From contig NZ_JBHMQT010000003.1 in the NCBI RefSeq assembly GCF_042435035.1, forward strand, positions 434,001 through 498,000: a stretch of DNA of 64,000 nt, given 5' to 3'. The first letter of the stretch is position 1, and each line of letters opens with the position of its first letter. Under the pieces are notes generated by a model. It was not told the DNA's origin, searched no databases, and saw nothing but the letters and a program-made list of their open reading frames with translations. Positions 33,185 to 43,124 of this stretch are shown here, in pieces. A program made the translations under genes and the position numbers. This DNA is from Sphaerimonospora cavernae (GTDB lineage: Bacteria > Actinomycetota > Actinomycetes > Streptosporangiales > Streptosporangiaceae).

Positions 33185-34072
33185 ATGCCGGAGCAGGAGG
33201 CGGGTCAAGGTCGGATGGGCCGAAACCGGACAGGTCGCGAGGAAGCCGTCGTCGAGTTCGTCCGGCGGCGACCGGCATCCGCGCTGCGACCGCTGATCGC
33301 CTGGTACAGCGGCTACCGCGAGGCGGGCGTACCGCCGCGGCGGCATCGCGGCCTGCCTTCGCCGTACCTGACCATGATCATTACGCTGCACGACCCGCTC
33401 GTGATCACCGCGCACCCGGACCCACGGACCCCGTCCGGGACGTACGACACGCTGGTAGGCGGGCTGCACACGACACCGGCGTTGATCACACACGACGGGC
33501 GGCAGTCCGGCGTTCAGATCGCCTTGACGCCGCTGGGCGCGCGGGCGCTGCTCGGCCTGCCCGCGGGCGAGCTTTCCGGCCTGGATCTGGACGGCGCCGA
33601 CGTGCTCGGCCGGCTGGCGGCGGAGCTCCGTGAGCGGCTCCTGGAGACCGACGGGTGGGCCGAGCGGTTCACGGTGCTCGACCGCGTCCTCGGCAGAGTC
33701 CTCGCCGCCACCGTACGGCCCAGCTCTCCCGCACCGGAGGTCGCACACGCCTGGCGTCTGCTGCTCGCCACCGACGGCGACACGAGCGTGGCCGATCTGG
33801 CCGAGCACGTGGGCTGGAGCACCAGGCATCTGAGCCAGCGGTTCCGCACGGAGATCGGCCTCGGCCCGAAGGAGGCGGCCCGGGTGGTGCGCTTCGACCG
33901 CGCGCGGTGGATGATGCGGCGCTCGGCGGAGAGCGACGACCAGCGCACACTGGCCGAGATCGCGGCGGCCTGCGGCTACTACGATCAGGCGCACCTGGCG
34001 CGCGAGTTCGGCGCTTTCGCAGGGTGTCCGCCGAGTCAGTGGCTGGCCGAGGAGTTCGGGCAGCCGCACTGA
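33185..34072 (+). CDS. AraC-family transcriptional regulator
   Basis: 295 residues. The C-terminal double helix-turn-helix (about 195-285: VADLAEHVGWSTRHLSQRFR then LAEIAAACGYYDQAHLAREF and GCPPSQW) is typical AraC/XylS. The N-terminal half (about 20-170) resembles DUF6597-type sensing domains. ATG 33185 was chosen over a GTG-led extension from 33092 for better family agreement. A VOC gene follows 83 bases downstream and is a plausible target. Confidence 0.9.
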   Translation: MPEQEAGQGRMGRNRTGREEAVVEFVRRRPASALRPLIAWYSGYREAGVPPRRHRGLPSPYLTMIITLHDPLVITAHPDPRTPSGTYDTLVGGLHTTPALITHDGRQSGVQIALTPLGARALLGLPAGELSGLDLDGADVLGRLAAELRERLLETDGWAERFTVLDRVLGRVLAATVRPSSPAPEVAHAWRLLLATDGDTSVADLAEHVGWSTRHLSQRFRTEIGLGPKEAARVVRFDRARWMMRRSAESDDQRTLAEIAAACGYYDQAHLAREFGAFAGCPPSQWLAEEFGQPH

Positions 34073-34155
34073 CCGGTCACGGGCTGGAGCGCTACCAACG
34101 GGGAGTTCCGAAACGTCCAAGCCGTGCCGGGGGAACCAGCGGCAGACTCGGGTCC

Positions 34156-34596
34156 ATGACCGAGACCACAGGCACCACGCACGGCACCACACCGGACACC
34201 ACGCCGCCTCCCCAGGTCTGGCCGACCCTGCGGGCCCGCGACGCCCGGACGCTGATCCGCTTCCTCGTCGACGCGTTCGGTTTCGAGGAGACCGCGGTCT
34301 ACGGCGACGGCGACCGGGTGGAGCACGCCCAGCTGTCCTGGCCGCCTGGCGGCGGCATCATGCTCGGCTCCGTCCGCGATGTCGCGGACGACAAGTGGGC
34401 GCTGCGGCCCGGCACCTTCGGCGCGTACGTCGTCACCGACGACCCCGACGGCCTCTTCGCCAGGGCGACCGCCGCGGGGGCACTGGTCGTCAGCGAGCCG
34501 GAGGGCAAGGGCTACGGCTCCCGCGAGTTCGTGGTCCGCGACCCCGAGGGCAACCACTGGTCGTTCGGCACCTACCGCGGCGAACCGCGAAAATGA
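34156..34596 (+). CDS. VOC-family protein (glyoxalase-like)
   Basis: 146 residues. After a Thr-rich start come VWPTLRARDARTLIRFLVDAFGF, V-EHAQLSWPPGGGIMLGS, FGAYVVTDDPDGLFARATAAG and the closing SREFVVRDPEGNHWSFGTYRG. The pattern is that of PhnB/bleomycin-resistance-like VOC proteins. Likely co-transcribed with the AraC gene. Confidence 0.9.
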   Translation: MTETTGTTHGTTPDTTPPPQVWPTLRARDARTLIRFLVDAFGFEETAVYGDGDRVEHAQLSWPPGGGIMLGSVRDVADDKWALRPGTFGAYVVTDDPDGLFARATAAGALVVSEPEGKGYGSREFVVRDPEGNHWSFGTYRGEPRK

Positions 34597-34721
34597 TCAG
34601 CGTTGAATGATCAGCGAAGCGCTTCAGAAGCCGGACGGCTGAGCCGAATAGCCGATCAGAAAACGGATAGGAGGGATGAAGCGGACTAATCGCCCATAAG
34701 TTGTGAGAGGAACTGGTCCTG

Positions 34722-36380
34722 ATGACGTCAAGCGAGGGGGCGCGATCCGGGGACGAGCGTCCGGTGCTGACGAACCGCCAGGGGCACCCGGTCTACGACA
34801 ACCAGAACCAGCGCACGGTCGGCCCCCGTGGTCCCGCGACGTTGGAGAACTACCAGTTCCTGGAGAAGATGAGCCACTTCGACCGGGAGCGTGTCCCCGA
34901 ACGGGTCGTGCACGCGCGCGGCACGACCTCGTTCGGATTCTTCGAGGCGTACGGCACATGGGGGGACGAGCCGATCTCCGCCTTCACCCGCGCCGCGCTC
35001 CTGCGGGATGCCGGCGGGCGGACCGACGTCGCCGTCCGGTTCTCCACGGTGATCGGCGGACGCGACTCCTCCGAGAGCGCCCGCGACCCCCGCGGATTCG
35101 CGGTGAAGTTCTACACGGAGGACGGCAACTGGGATCTCGTGGGAAACAACCTCGCGGTGTTCTTCATCCGTGATGCCATCAAGTTTCCCGACCTGATCCA
35201 TGCGTTCAAGCCCGATCCCGTCACCTTCCGTCAGGAGGCCGGCCGGATCTTCGACTTCGTCTCGCAGATGCCCGAGAGCCTGCACATGATCGTCAACCTG
35301 TTCGGCCCGCGCGGCATCCCGGCCGACTACCGGCACATGCAGGGCTTCGGCGTCAACACCTACCGGTGGGTCGACGAGCGCGGCGAGACCCGCCTGGTGA
35401 AGTACCACTGGATGCCCCGGCAGGGCGTGCGCAGCATGACCGCCGAGGACGCCGCCCGGGTGCAGGCACACGACCTCGGGCACGCCACCCGGGACCTGTA
35501 CGAGGCCATCAAGCGGGGCGACTTCCCGGAGTGGGAGCTGCTCGTCCAGATGATGAGCGACGACGAGCACCCCGAGCTGGACTTCGACCCGCTGGACGAC
35601 ACCAAGGTCTGGCCGGAGAACGACTTCCCCGCCCTGTCCGTCGGGCGGCTGGTGCTCAACCGGACCGTGAGCGACAACTTCGCGGAGAACGAGCAGATCT
35701 CTTTCGGCACCGGGGTGCTCGTCGACGGCCTGGACTTCTCCGAGGACAAGATGCTGGTCGGGCGGACCTTCTCCTACAGCGACACCCAGCGCTACCGCGT
35801 CGGGCCGAACTATCTGCAGCTCCCGGTCAACCAGGCCAGGAACGCGAAGGTCCGCACAAACCAACGGGACGCGCCGATGGCCTATCACGTGGACCGGGCC
35901 GGGGAGAACCCACACGTCAACTACGAACCCTCGATCACGGGCGGACTGCGGGAGGCGGAGAGTTCCATGCCCGGCGAGTACGGCCCGGTGATCTCCGGAC
36001 GGCTCACTCGCAGCCGCGTCCCGCGCACCAACGACTACAAGCAGCCGGGCCAGCGTTACCGGCTCATGGAGGAGTGGGAGCGCGACGACCTGGTGGAGAA
36101 CCTGACCACCGCGCTGTCCGAGTGCGTCCGTCCGGTCGCCGAGCGCATGGTCTGGCACCTGCTCCTGATCGAGGACGACCTCGGGCTGCGCGTCGGCGAG
36201 GGCGTGGGCATCACGCCGGGTGACGTCGGGCGCCTCGACCCGCTCCCGGGCCAGAACCTGACGGAGGAGGACCGGCTGCGGCTCGCCAACCTCGGCAAGA
36301 ACGGCCCGCGCGACGTCACGGGGCTCAAGATGACCCACTGCGTCCCGAACGAGCGGGCGACGACGACCGATAACCGCTAA
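34722..36380 (+). CDS. katA: heme catalase
   Basis: 552 residues. Monofunctional catalase: distal His in ERVVHARGTTSFGFFE, Asn in NLAVFFIRDAIKFPD, and proximal heme ligand Tyr in RTFSYSDTQRYRVGPN. It dismutates hydrogen peroxide. The length and C-terminus fit a small-subunit clade enzyme (no DJ-1-like domain). ATG preceded by GAGGAACTGG. The symbol indicates the family only. Confidence 0.94.
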   Translation: MTSSEGARSGDERPVLTNRQGHPVYDNQNQRTVGPRGPATLENYQFLEKMSHFDRERVPERVVHARGTTSFGFFEAYGTWGDEPISAFTRAALLRDAGGRTDVAVRFSTVIGGRDSSESARDPRGFAVKFYTEDGNWDLVGNNLAVFFIRDAIKFPDLIHAFKPDPVTFRQEAGRIFDFVSQMPESLHMIVNLFGPRGIPADYRHMQGFGVNTYRWVDERGETRLVKYHWMPRQGVRSMTAEDAARVQAHDLGHATRDLYEAIKRGDFPEWELLVQMMSDDEHPELDFDPLDDTKVWPENDFPALSVGRLVLNRTVSDNFAENEQISFGTGVLVDGLDFSEDKMLVGRTFSYSDTQRYRVGPNYLQLPVNQARNAKVRTNQRDAPMAYHVDRAGENPHVNYEPSITGGLREAESSMPGEYGPVISGRLTRSRVPRTNDYKQPGQRYRLMEEWERDDLVENLTTALSECVRPVAERMVWHLLLIEDDLGLRVGEGVGITPGDVGRLDPLPGQNLTEEDRLRLANLGKNGPRDVTGLKMTHCVPNERATTTDNR

Positions 36381-36420
36381 CCTACGCGGGACGGTCGAAC
36401 TTGTTGGGGAGTGTGCGATT

Positions 36421-37569
36421 ATGAGCGTTGCTGATGCCTTTCGGGATGCCTATGGCGATGAACCCACCGGAATCTGGCACGCGCCCGGCCGGGTCAACCT
36501 GATCGGCGAGCACACCGACTACAACGACGGCTTCGTCCTGCCGTTCGCGGTGCCCTGGGGCATCACGCTGGCGGCCCGCCCACGTGAGGACGGCGTCGTA
36601 CGACTCTCGTCCCGGCAGGCCCCCGGGGATCCGCTGGTCCTCCACGATCTCGACGGTGGCCTCGATCGGGCCCGCGGCTGGGCGCGCTACCCGGCCGGGG
36701 TGTTCCGGATCATGCGCGGCGACGGCCTCCCGATCGGCGGTGCCGACATCATGATCGACGGAGATGTCCCGCGCGGGGCCGGGCTGTCGTCCAGCGCCGC
36801 GCTCGAGGTCGCCACCGCACTCGCCCTGGACGACCTGTACGGCCTGGGCGTGGCGGAGTCGGAGACGGGCCGCATGGGACTGGCCAGGATCGGGCAGCGG
36901 GCTGAGAACGACTTCGTCGGCATGCCCTGCGGGATCAGGGATCAGGCGGCGTCGGCGCTCGGCCGGGAGGGCCACGCGCTGTTCCTCGACTGCCGGTCGC
37001 TGGCGAGCCGGCCGATCCCGCTCGACCTGGCGGCGCACGGCCTCCGGCTGCTGATCATCAACACCGGGGTGCACCACGAACTGGCCGACGGCCAGCACGC
37101 CCGGCGCCGCCAGGAGTGCGAGAACGCCGCCAAGCGCCTCGGCGTGGCCGCGCTGCGGGACGTCACCGACCTCGCCGCCGCGCTCGCCGAGCTGACCGGG
37201 GCGGAACGCGCCCGGACCCAGCACGTCGTGACCGAGAACCACCGGGTCGAGGCGGTGATCGGGCTGCTGCGTGCGGGAGCCGTACCGGAGATCGGCGCAC
37301 TGCTGAACGCCTCGCATCTGTCGCTGCGCGACCAGTTCGAGGTGTCCTGCCCGGAGCTCGACGTGGCCGTGGAGTCGGCGATCAGGGGTGGCGCCAGGGG
37401 GGCCAGGATGACCGGCGACGGCTTCGGCGGGTCCGCCGTCGCGCTCGTCGCCGAGGGCCGCGTCGACCAGGTCCGGGATCGGGTACGGCAGGCCTACGAG
37501 GAGCGCGGCTGGGCATCGCCGGCGTTCTTCACCGCGGCTCCGGCCGCCGGCGCCCGCCGCCTCGCCTGA
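36421..37569 (+). CDS. galK: galactokinase
   Basis: 382 residues. GHMP kinase of the galactokinase group: GRVNLIGEHTDYNDGFVLPF (about 23-42), ATP loop PRGAGLSSSAALEVA (about 117-131) and C-terminal TGDGFGGSAVALV. The active-site GIMDQ motif reads GIRDQ because of one base (AGG for ATG); the catalytic Asp is kept. It phosphorylates galactose for the Leloir pathway; no galT/galE is in this window. Confidence 0.93.
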   Translation: MSVADAFRDAYGDEPTGIWHAPGRVNLIGEHTDYNDGFVLPFAVPWGITLAARPREDGVVRLSSRQAPGDPLVLHDLDGGLDRARGWARYPAGVFRIMRGDGLPIGGADIMIDGDVPRGAGLSSSAALEVATALALDDLYGLGVAESETGRMGLARIGQRAENDFVGMPCGIRDQAASALGREGHALFLDCRSLASRPIPLDLAAHGLRLLIINTGVHHELADGQHARRRQECENAAKRLGVAALRDVTDLAAALAELTGAERARTQHVVTENHRVEAVIGLLRAGAVPEIGALLNASHLSLRDQFEVSCPELDVAVESAIRGGARGARMTGDGFGGSAVALVAEGRVDQVRDRVRQAYEERGWASPAFFTAAPAAGARRLA

Positions 37570-37653
37570 CCGGGAATCTCCGGTCGCTTCCTCCCGCTCC
37601 GATGCCTTGGCCCGGTCGGCGTGGTGACCGTGAACTTCGGCCGGAAACACGAA

Positions 37654-37678
37654 GACCCCCGCCCAGTGGGCGGGGGTC
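37654..37678 (-). terminator. intrinsic-type terminator of tRNA-Asn
   Basis: A perfect 11-bp stem (GACCCCCGCCC / GGGCGGGGGTC) with a 3-base loop, just downstream of the minus-strand tRNA and followed on that strand by TTCGTGTTT. It also separates galK from the tRNA. Confidence 0.8.
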
Positions 37679-37683
37679 GCTCG

Positions 37684-37756
37684 CTCCCGCGATAGGACTC
37701 GAACCTATAACCTGCCGGTTAACAGCCGGCTGCTCTGCCGGTTGAGCTACACGGGA
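37684..37756 (-). tRNA. tRNA-Asn (GTT)
   Basis: 73-nt cloverleaf on the minus strand: acceptor TCCCGTG / CGCGGGA with discriminator G, D-arm GCTCAACCGGCAGAGC, anticodon arm CCGGCTGTTAACCGG (anticodon GTT) and T-arm ATAGG-TTCGAGT-CCTAT. CCA is not encoded. Confidence 0.95.
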
Positions 37757-37930
37757 CTGCTGTGCGCTGCGTCGACAGGTCCGGAGACCTGTCCGTTCGG
37801 GCCTTTCGGCCTTCCCGTGCGGCGCAGAACTAGATTAGCGCACTCGGGGGGGTGCCTGTCACATTGATTGCTGTTGGATAGTCGCGAGCCCTCGGGGTAC
37901 AAGGGCGGCACACGAGCGCGGAGGTGGAGG

Positions 37931-38218
37931 ATGCGGTACAAGATGATGTTCGCCGCCGGGCTGGCCATCGGTTACGTACTGGGCACCCGGGCCGGCCGGG
38001 AGCGCTACGAACAGATCAAGCGCCTGGCGCAACGGGTGGCGGACAGTCCGACCGTGCAGGAGGCGGCCGGATTGGTGGGGGCCCAGGCATCGAAGTTGAT
38101 GGACCGGGTGCCGTTCCTGCGGAGGCAGGAGCCATGGGAGACCGAGCGGGTGGGCGTGGCGACGGGTTGGCCCGACACCGCCGCCGGACGCACGACCGGA
38201 GCCGACCGGACCACCTGA
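37931..38218 (+). CDS. small YtxH-like protein
   Basis: 95 residues. MRYKMMFAAGLAIGYVLGTR is a single membrane or amphipathic segment with the GYxLGxRAGRERYEQI pattern of YtxH-like proteins, followed by a helix (AQRVADSPTVQEAAGLVGAQ). Function unknown; possibly envelope stress related. GGTGGAGG immediately precedes the ATG. Confidence 0.8.
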   Translation: MRYKMMFAAGLAIGYVLGTRAGRERYEQIKRLAQRVADSPTVQEAAGLVGAQASKLMDRVPFLRRQEPWETERVGVATGWPDTAAGRTTGADRTT

Positions 38219-38277
38219 CCCCTCTGACGATCTCACCCGTCAGGCCGCCCGGCATCCTCCGGCGCCCCCACCGGCGA

Positions 38278-38763
38278 TCAGACCCCGAGGCTGCGCCGCA
38301 TTTCCTCCAGGGCCTGTTCGGCCAGCGCGCGCAGTCCGGGATCCTCCGGGTCCAGGCCGGGGTCGAAGATGAACTCCCAGCGCGGCGTGTCGTACCCGGG
38401 GACCCGGCGGGCGACGAGACGCACTCCCCCACCCGGGTCGAGGGGAACACGGTGGCTCGCCACGATCGTCGCGGTCACCCGTTCGCGGATCGTCTCGGGC
38501 AGCAGGCCCGGCTCGGGCAGCCGCACCGCGTGCACCGCCCCATCGGTCATCGTGATCGTCAGGCCTTCTTCGTCCCAGACCGCCCGGTCCATGAGATGCC
38601 AGGGCAGGCGCAGGCCTCCCGGCAGGTGCAGTGCGTGGGTGGTGGCCACGACGTGGCCGTCGCCGGCCGCCCGGGCATGGCTGACGACCCGTTCGCCCGG
38701 TTCGAGGGCCAGAGCCGTACGAACCTCGCGCGGAAGACGGCGGAAACCGAACATGGAGGGCAC
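38278..38763 (-). CDS. conserved actinobacterial protein, function unknown
   Basis: 161 residues. The pattern LALEPGERVVSHARAAGDG, then VVATTHALHLPGG and WHLMDRAVWDEEGLTITM suggests a PH-like or small beta-sandwich domain followed by a helix; the C-terminus RWEFIFDPGLDPEDPGLRAL ends in an acidic helix. Start is GTG 38763 or ATG 38754. No function assigned. Confidence 0.75.
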   Translation of the reverse strand: MPSMFGFRRLPREVRTALALEPGERVVSHARAAGDGHVVATTHALHLPGGLRLPWHLMDRAVWDEEGLTITMTDGAVHAVRLPEPGLLPETIRERVTATIVASHRVPLDPGGGVRLVARRVPGYDTPRWEFIFDPGLDPEDPGLRALAEQALEEMRRSLGV

Positions 38764-38846
38764 CGGACCAGGCTAACGGGGGCCTGGCCCGGGCCGCACT
38801 CCGGCGTCGGTCCCGGTGGCCGCTCCGGATCGTCTGTTCGGGCTCG

Positions 38847-39998
<1,152 letters not shown>

Positions 39999-40145
39999 GC
40001 AACACAGTGTGCGGTATAGGCACATGAAAATGGCAGGCCTATTTTTGTCACTCAAGGTAAGGCGATCGACAATATCGAATCGAGATCAAAAATACGTTTG
40101 ACCGCGGGGAGATCTGGAAATGGTCATTAATTCCGGCTTGGCCGC

Positions 40146-42122
40146 TCACGCCCCGGTGGCGCGGTCTCGCAACACCCGTCGCTGCTGTTCGAGGGCGACG
40201 AGCTCCCCGAAGAGGCGGTTGTACTCCTGCTGCTCCTCGACGGGGTTGAGCCGCTGCAGCCGCGACTTCACCTGGGTGACCGCCCGGCCGACCGCGACCT
40301 CCTGGAGCTTGGCCAGTACGGCGGCGCCGTACCGCTCCTCGACGCTCACGTCGGCCCGCAGCGCCTCGACGGCGAACCGGGTGACCAGCGCGGCCAGGTC
40401 GATCTCGGCTCCGGAGCCGGACGCGGCGTGGGCGAGGAGATGATCGACCCATTCCCGGCCGCCCGGCCCGCCGGCGACGGTTCCCCCGGCGGCGATGATG
40501 AGCCCGTGCAGCGCGACGTGCTCGGGCAACGTGAAGGTGTCCGGCCCGAGCGCGTCGAACTCGGGACCGAGGAGGGCCGGCCGCTGCACGGCGAGCTTGA
40601 GCGCCTCGACCTCCAGCCGAACGGCCGGTTCCCGCATCCCGGTCTCCGGGCCCCCCCGCGCCTGCGCGGCCGGCTGCCCGGCCGCTTGCCCTGCCGCTTG
40701 TCCGGGCCCACGGCCGACCGGCCTGCCCGGCGTCCCGCCGGGTGCGCGCCCGGCCGTCCCGCCGGCGGACCGTCCGGCGGTGCGTTCCGCCGTACGGCCG
40801 GCCACCTGCTGAATGCGCTGGATGACGAAGCGCTCGTCCATGAACCCGAGCCAGCGGTCGAGGTCGACCACGTAGGTCTTCCGCAGGCCCGGGTCCTTGA
40901 TGGACGCCACGATCGGAGCGGCCGCGTCCAACGCGCCCAGTCGCCCCTCGTTGGTGTTCAGGTCGTACTGCGCGAGCACGCTGCGGATCGCGAAGGCGAA
41001 CAGCGGCTCCCGGCGGGCGATGAGATCGCGCACCGCGGCGTCGCCCTGCTCGACCCGCAGGTCGCATGGGTCGAGGCCGTCGGGCTGGACGGCGACGAAC
41101 GTCTGCGTGACGAACTTCTGCTCGTCCTGGAACGCCCGCAGGGCGGCCTTCTGCCCGGCTGAGTCACCGTCGAACGTGAAGATCACCTCACCGCGGAACT
41201 CGGCCTGGTCCAGCAGCAGCCGTCGCAGGACCTTGATGTGCTCCTCGCCGAACGAGGTGCCGCAGGTGGCGACCGCCGTGGGCACTCCGGCCAGATGGCA
41301 GGCCATCACGTCGGTGTAGCCCTCGACGATGACCGCTTGAGAACGCCGGGCGATCTCCCGCTTGGCCAGGTCGATGCCGTACAGCACCGAACTCTTGTGA
41401 TAGATCGGACTTTCTGGCGTGTTGAGATATTTGGGGCCGTCGTCCGAATCGAGCAGCTTGCGTGCGCCGAACCCGATGACGTCGCCGGTGATGTCACGGA
41501 TCGGCCAGACGAGACGACCGCGGAACCGGTCGACCGGGCCCCGGCGGCCCTCCCTCGCGAGCCCACCCTTGATCAGCTCCTGCGGGGTGAACCCACGCGC
41601 CACCAGATGCCGGGTGAGCGCCTCCCACTCGGCCGGCGCGTAGCCGACCCCGAAATGCTCGGCGTCGACCCGCTCGAAGCCCCGCTCGGACAGGAAACGC
41701 CGCCCGGGAGCCGCGTCGGGTGCGGCGAGCCTGGCGGTGTAGAACTCGGCGGCGGCCCGGTGCGCCTCGATCAGGCGCAGCCGCTCCCCCTGCTCGCGGC
41801 CGGGCACGTAGCCGCCCTGCTCGTACCGGAGCTGGATCCCGGCGCGCTGGGCCAGCCGTTCGACCGCCTCGGCGAACGTCAGGTTCTCGATCTTGCGGAC
41901 GAACGTGATGACGTCGCCGCCCTCGGCGCAGCCGAAGCAGTAGTAGTACCCCCGGGCCGGGGTGACGTTGAACGAGGGCGACTTCTCGTCGTGGAAGGGG
42001 CACAGCCCCTTCAGGTTGCCCCCGCCCGCGTTGCGTAACTGGATGTGTTCGCCGACCACGTCGGCGATCGGCGACCGCTCCCGTACGAGCGCGATGTCCT
42101 CGTCCCTGATCCGCCCTGCCAC
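40146..42122 (-). CDS. dnaG: DNA primase
   Basis: 658 residues. Zinc-binding domain (about 1-100) with CPFHDEKSPSFNVTPARGYYYC and the second Cys pair, primase core with WPIRDITGDVIGFGARKL, TOPRIM domain with VEGYTDVMACH and FTFDGDSAGQKAALRA, and a C-terminal DnaB-interaction helical domain. Between them is a Gly/Arg/Ala/Gln repeat linker (about 450-500) of low complexity. It makes RNA primers at the replication fork. GTG start. Confidence 0.96.
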   Translation of the reverse strand: MAGRIRDEDIALVRERSPIADVVGEHIQLRNAGGGNLKGLCPFHDEKSPSFNVTPARGYYYCFGCAEGGDVITFVRKIENLTFAEAVERLAQRAGIQLRYEQGGYVPGREQGERLRLIEAHRAAAEFYTARLAAPDAAPGRRFLSERGFERVDAEHFGVGYAPAEWEALTRHLVARGFTPQELIKGGLAREGRRGPVDRFRGRLVWPIRDITGDVIGFGARKLLDSDDGPKYLNTPESPIYHKSSVLYGIDLAKREIARRSQAVIVEGYTDVMACHLAGVPTAVATCGTSFGEEHIKVLRRLLLDQAEFRGEVIFTFDGDSAGQKAALRAFQDEQKFVTQTFVAVQPDGLDPCDLRVEQGDAAVRDLIARREPLFAFAIRSVLAQYDLNTNEGRLGALDAAAPIVASIKDPGLRKTYVVDLDRWLGFMDERFVIQRIQQVAGRTAERTAGRSAGGTAGRAPGGTPGRPVGRGPGQAAGQAAGQPAAQARGGPETGMREPAVRLEVEALKLAVQRPALLGPEFDALGPDTFTLPEHVALHGLIIAAGGTVAGGPGGREWVDHLLAHAASGSGAEIDLAALVTRFAVEALRADVSVEERYGAAVLAKLQEVAVGRAVTQVKSRLQRLNPVEEQQEYNRLFGELVALEQQRRVLRDRATGA

Positions 42123-42290
42123 GCTGCGAGTCTATGGGGTGTCCCCGACACCTTGGCCGGCGTCCGAGACGGTGCGGAACGAGCGAACGTTCCGATAACG
42201 AGAAGGATAGGACTTTCCCGAACCAGTCGTGATGAATGCGACAGTCCCGGTACAAAGGAAGAGTTCGGTAACGTCGACCTGGTGGAGACC

Positions 42291-43124
42291 ATGCGATCGG
42301 GGAGAACCGCGGCACTGGTCGCCCTCTCGGGCGCCGCCTGTCTGGCCGCCGCCTGCGGCGCGCCCACCGGAGTGGCCGGGGTGAGCACGCTGCCTCCGGC
42401 GTCCCCGGCGGCGGACGCCGCCATCGCCATGGCGGCGGCGGACACCTCACCCAAGGTGGAGGCGCCGGTACGGATCCCGCCGCCCGAGCTGTCCCGGTTC
42501 ACCTACACCTTCCCCGTCAAGGGTTGCGAGGTGACCTACTCTCGCAAGCTGCTGGTGCTGCCGAAGACCACGATCTGGGCCGCCAGGGGATGCGCGTTCG
42601 TCTCGCCGGTCGACGGCGTGGTCCGCGAGGTCAACGCGAACAACCGATGGGCGCCCTCCACCGACCACGGCTGGGAGCGGGAGGGCAGGTTCGTCAGCGT
42701 GATCGGCGACGACGGCGTGGCCTACCTCGGCGGCCACCTCGAGTCCGTCGAACCCGGCCTGGCTCCGGGCACCCAGGTCAAGGCGGGTCAGCGCCTGGGC
42801 ACTGTCGGCAACTCCGGCAACGCCCGTGACCTGGCCACCAACCTCTACTTCGCGATCTCCTGGCCGACGCCGCCGCAGTACTGGTGGATCCGACGCGGCA
42901 TGGTCGAGCCCTGGCGCTACCTGGACGCCTGGGACGACGGCAACCGCACGCTGTCGCCCCGCCGGGAGACGCTGACGCTGCGCAAGCGCCTCGGCGAGTT
43001 CCCGGCCTGCACGCAACTGTGCGCGTCGAAGCCGGGCTCTCCGCCGAAGCCGGAACGCAAACCCAAACCGCCCACGAAGCACCGCCCCAAGGATCCCGAG
43101 GTGGTCGTCGTCACACCGAACTGA
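42291..43124 (+). CDS. lipoprotein with degenerate M23 (LytM-like) peptidase domain
   Basis: 277 residues. Signal with lipobox LAAAC, Ala/Pro spacer, then a LytM-like beta fold (about 75-215: FVSPVDGVVREVN, DGVAYLGGHLESV, PGTQVKAGQRLGTVGNSGNA). One zinc-type His (GGHLES) is present, but the HLHF motif is replaced by NLYF, so the metal site is incomplete and hydrolase activity is doubtful. Pro/Lys-rich C-terminal tail. GGTGGAG precedes the ATG. It may bind peptidoglycan or activate another hydrolase. Its 3' end overlaps dgt by 14 bases. Confidence 0.8.
   Translation: MRSGRTAALVALSGAACLAAACGAPTGVAGVSTLPPASPAADAAIAMAAADTSPKVEAPVRIPPPELSRFTYTFPVKGCEVTYSRKLLVLPKTTIWAARGCAFVSPVDGVVREVNANNRWAPSTDHGWEREGRFVSVIGDDGVAYLGGHLESVEPGLAPGTQVKAGQRLGTVGNSGNARDLATNLYFAISWPTPPQYWWIRRGMVEPWRYLDAWDDGNRTLSPRRETLTLRKRLGEFPACTQLCASKPGSPPKPERKPKPPTKHRPKDPEVVVVTPN

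Noticed and set aside
34728..36338. 536-residue antisense frame opposite catalase
   Set aside because: Leu/Val/His-rich shadow of strongly biased catalase codons; no recognisable domain.
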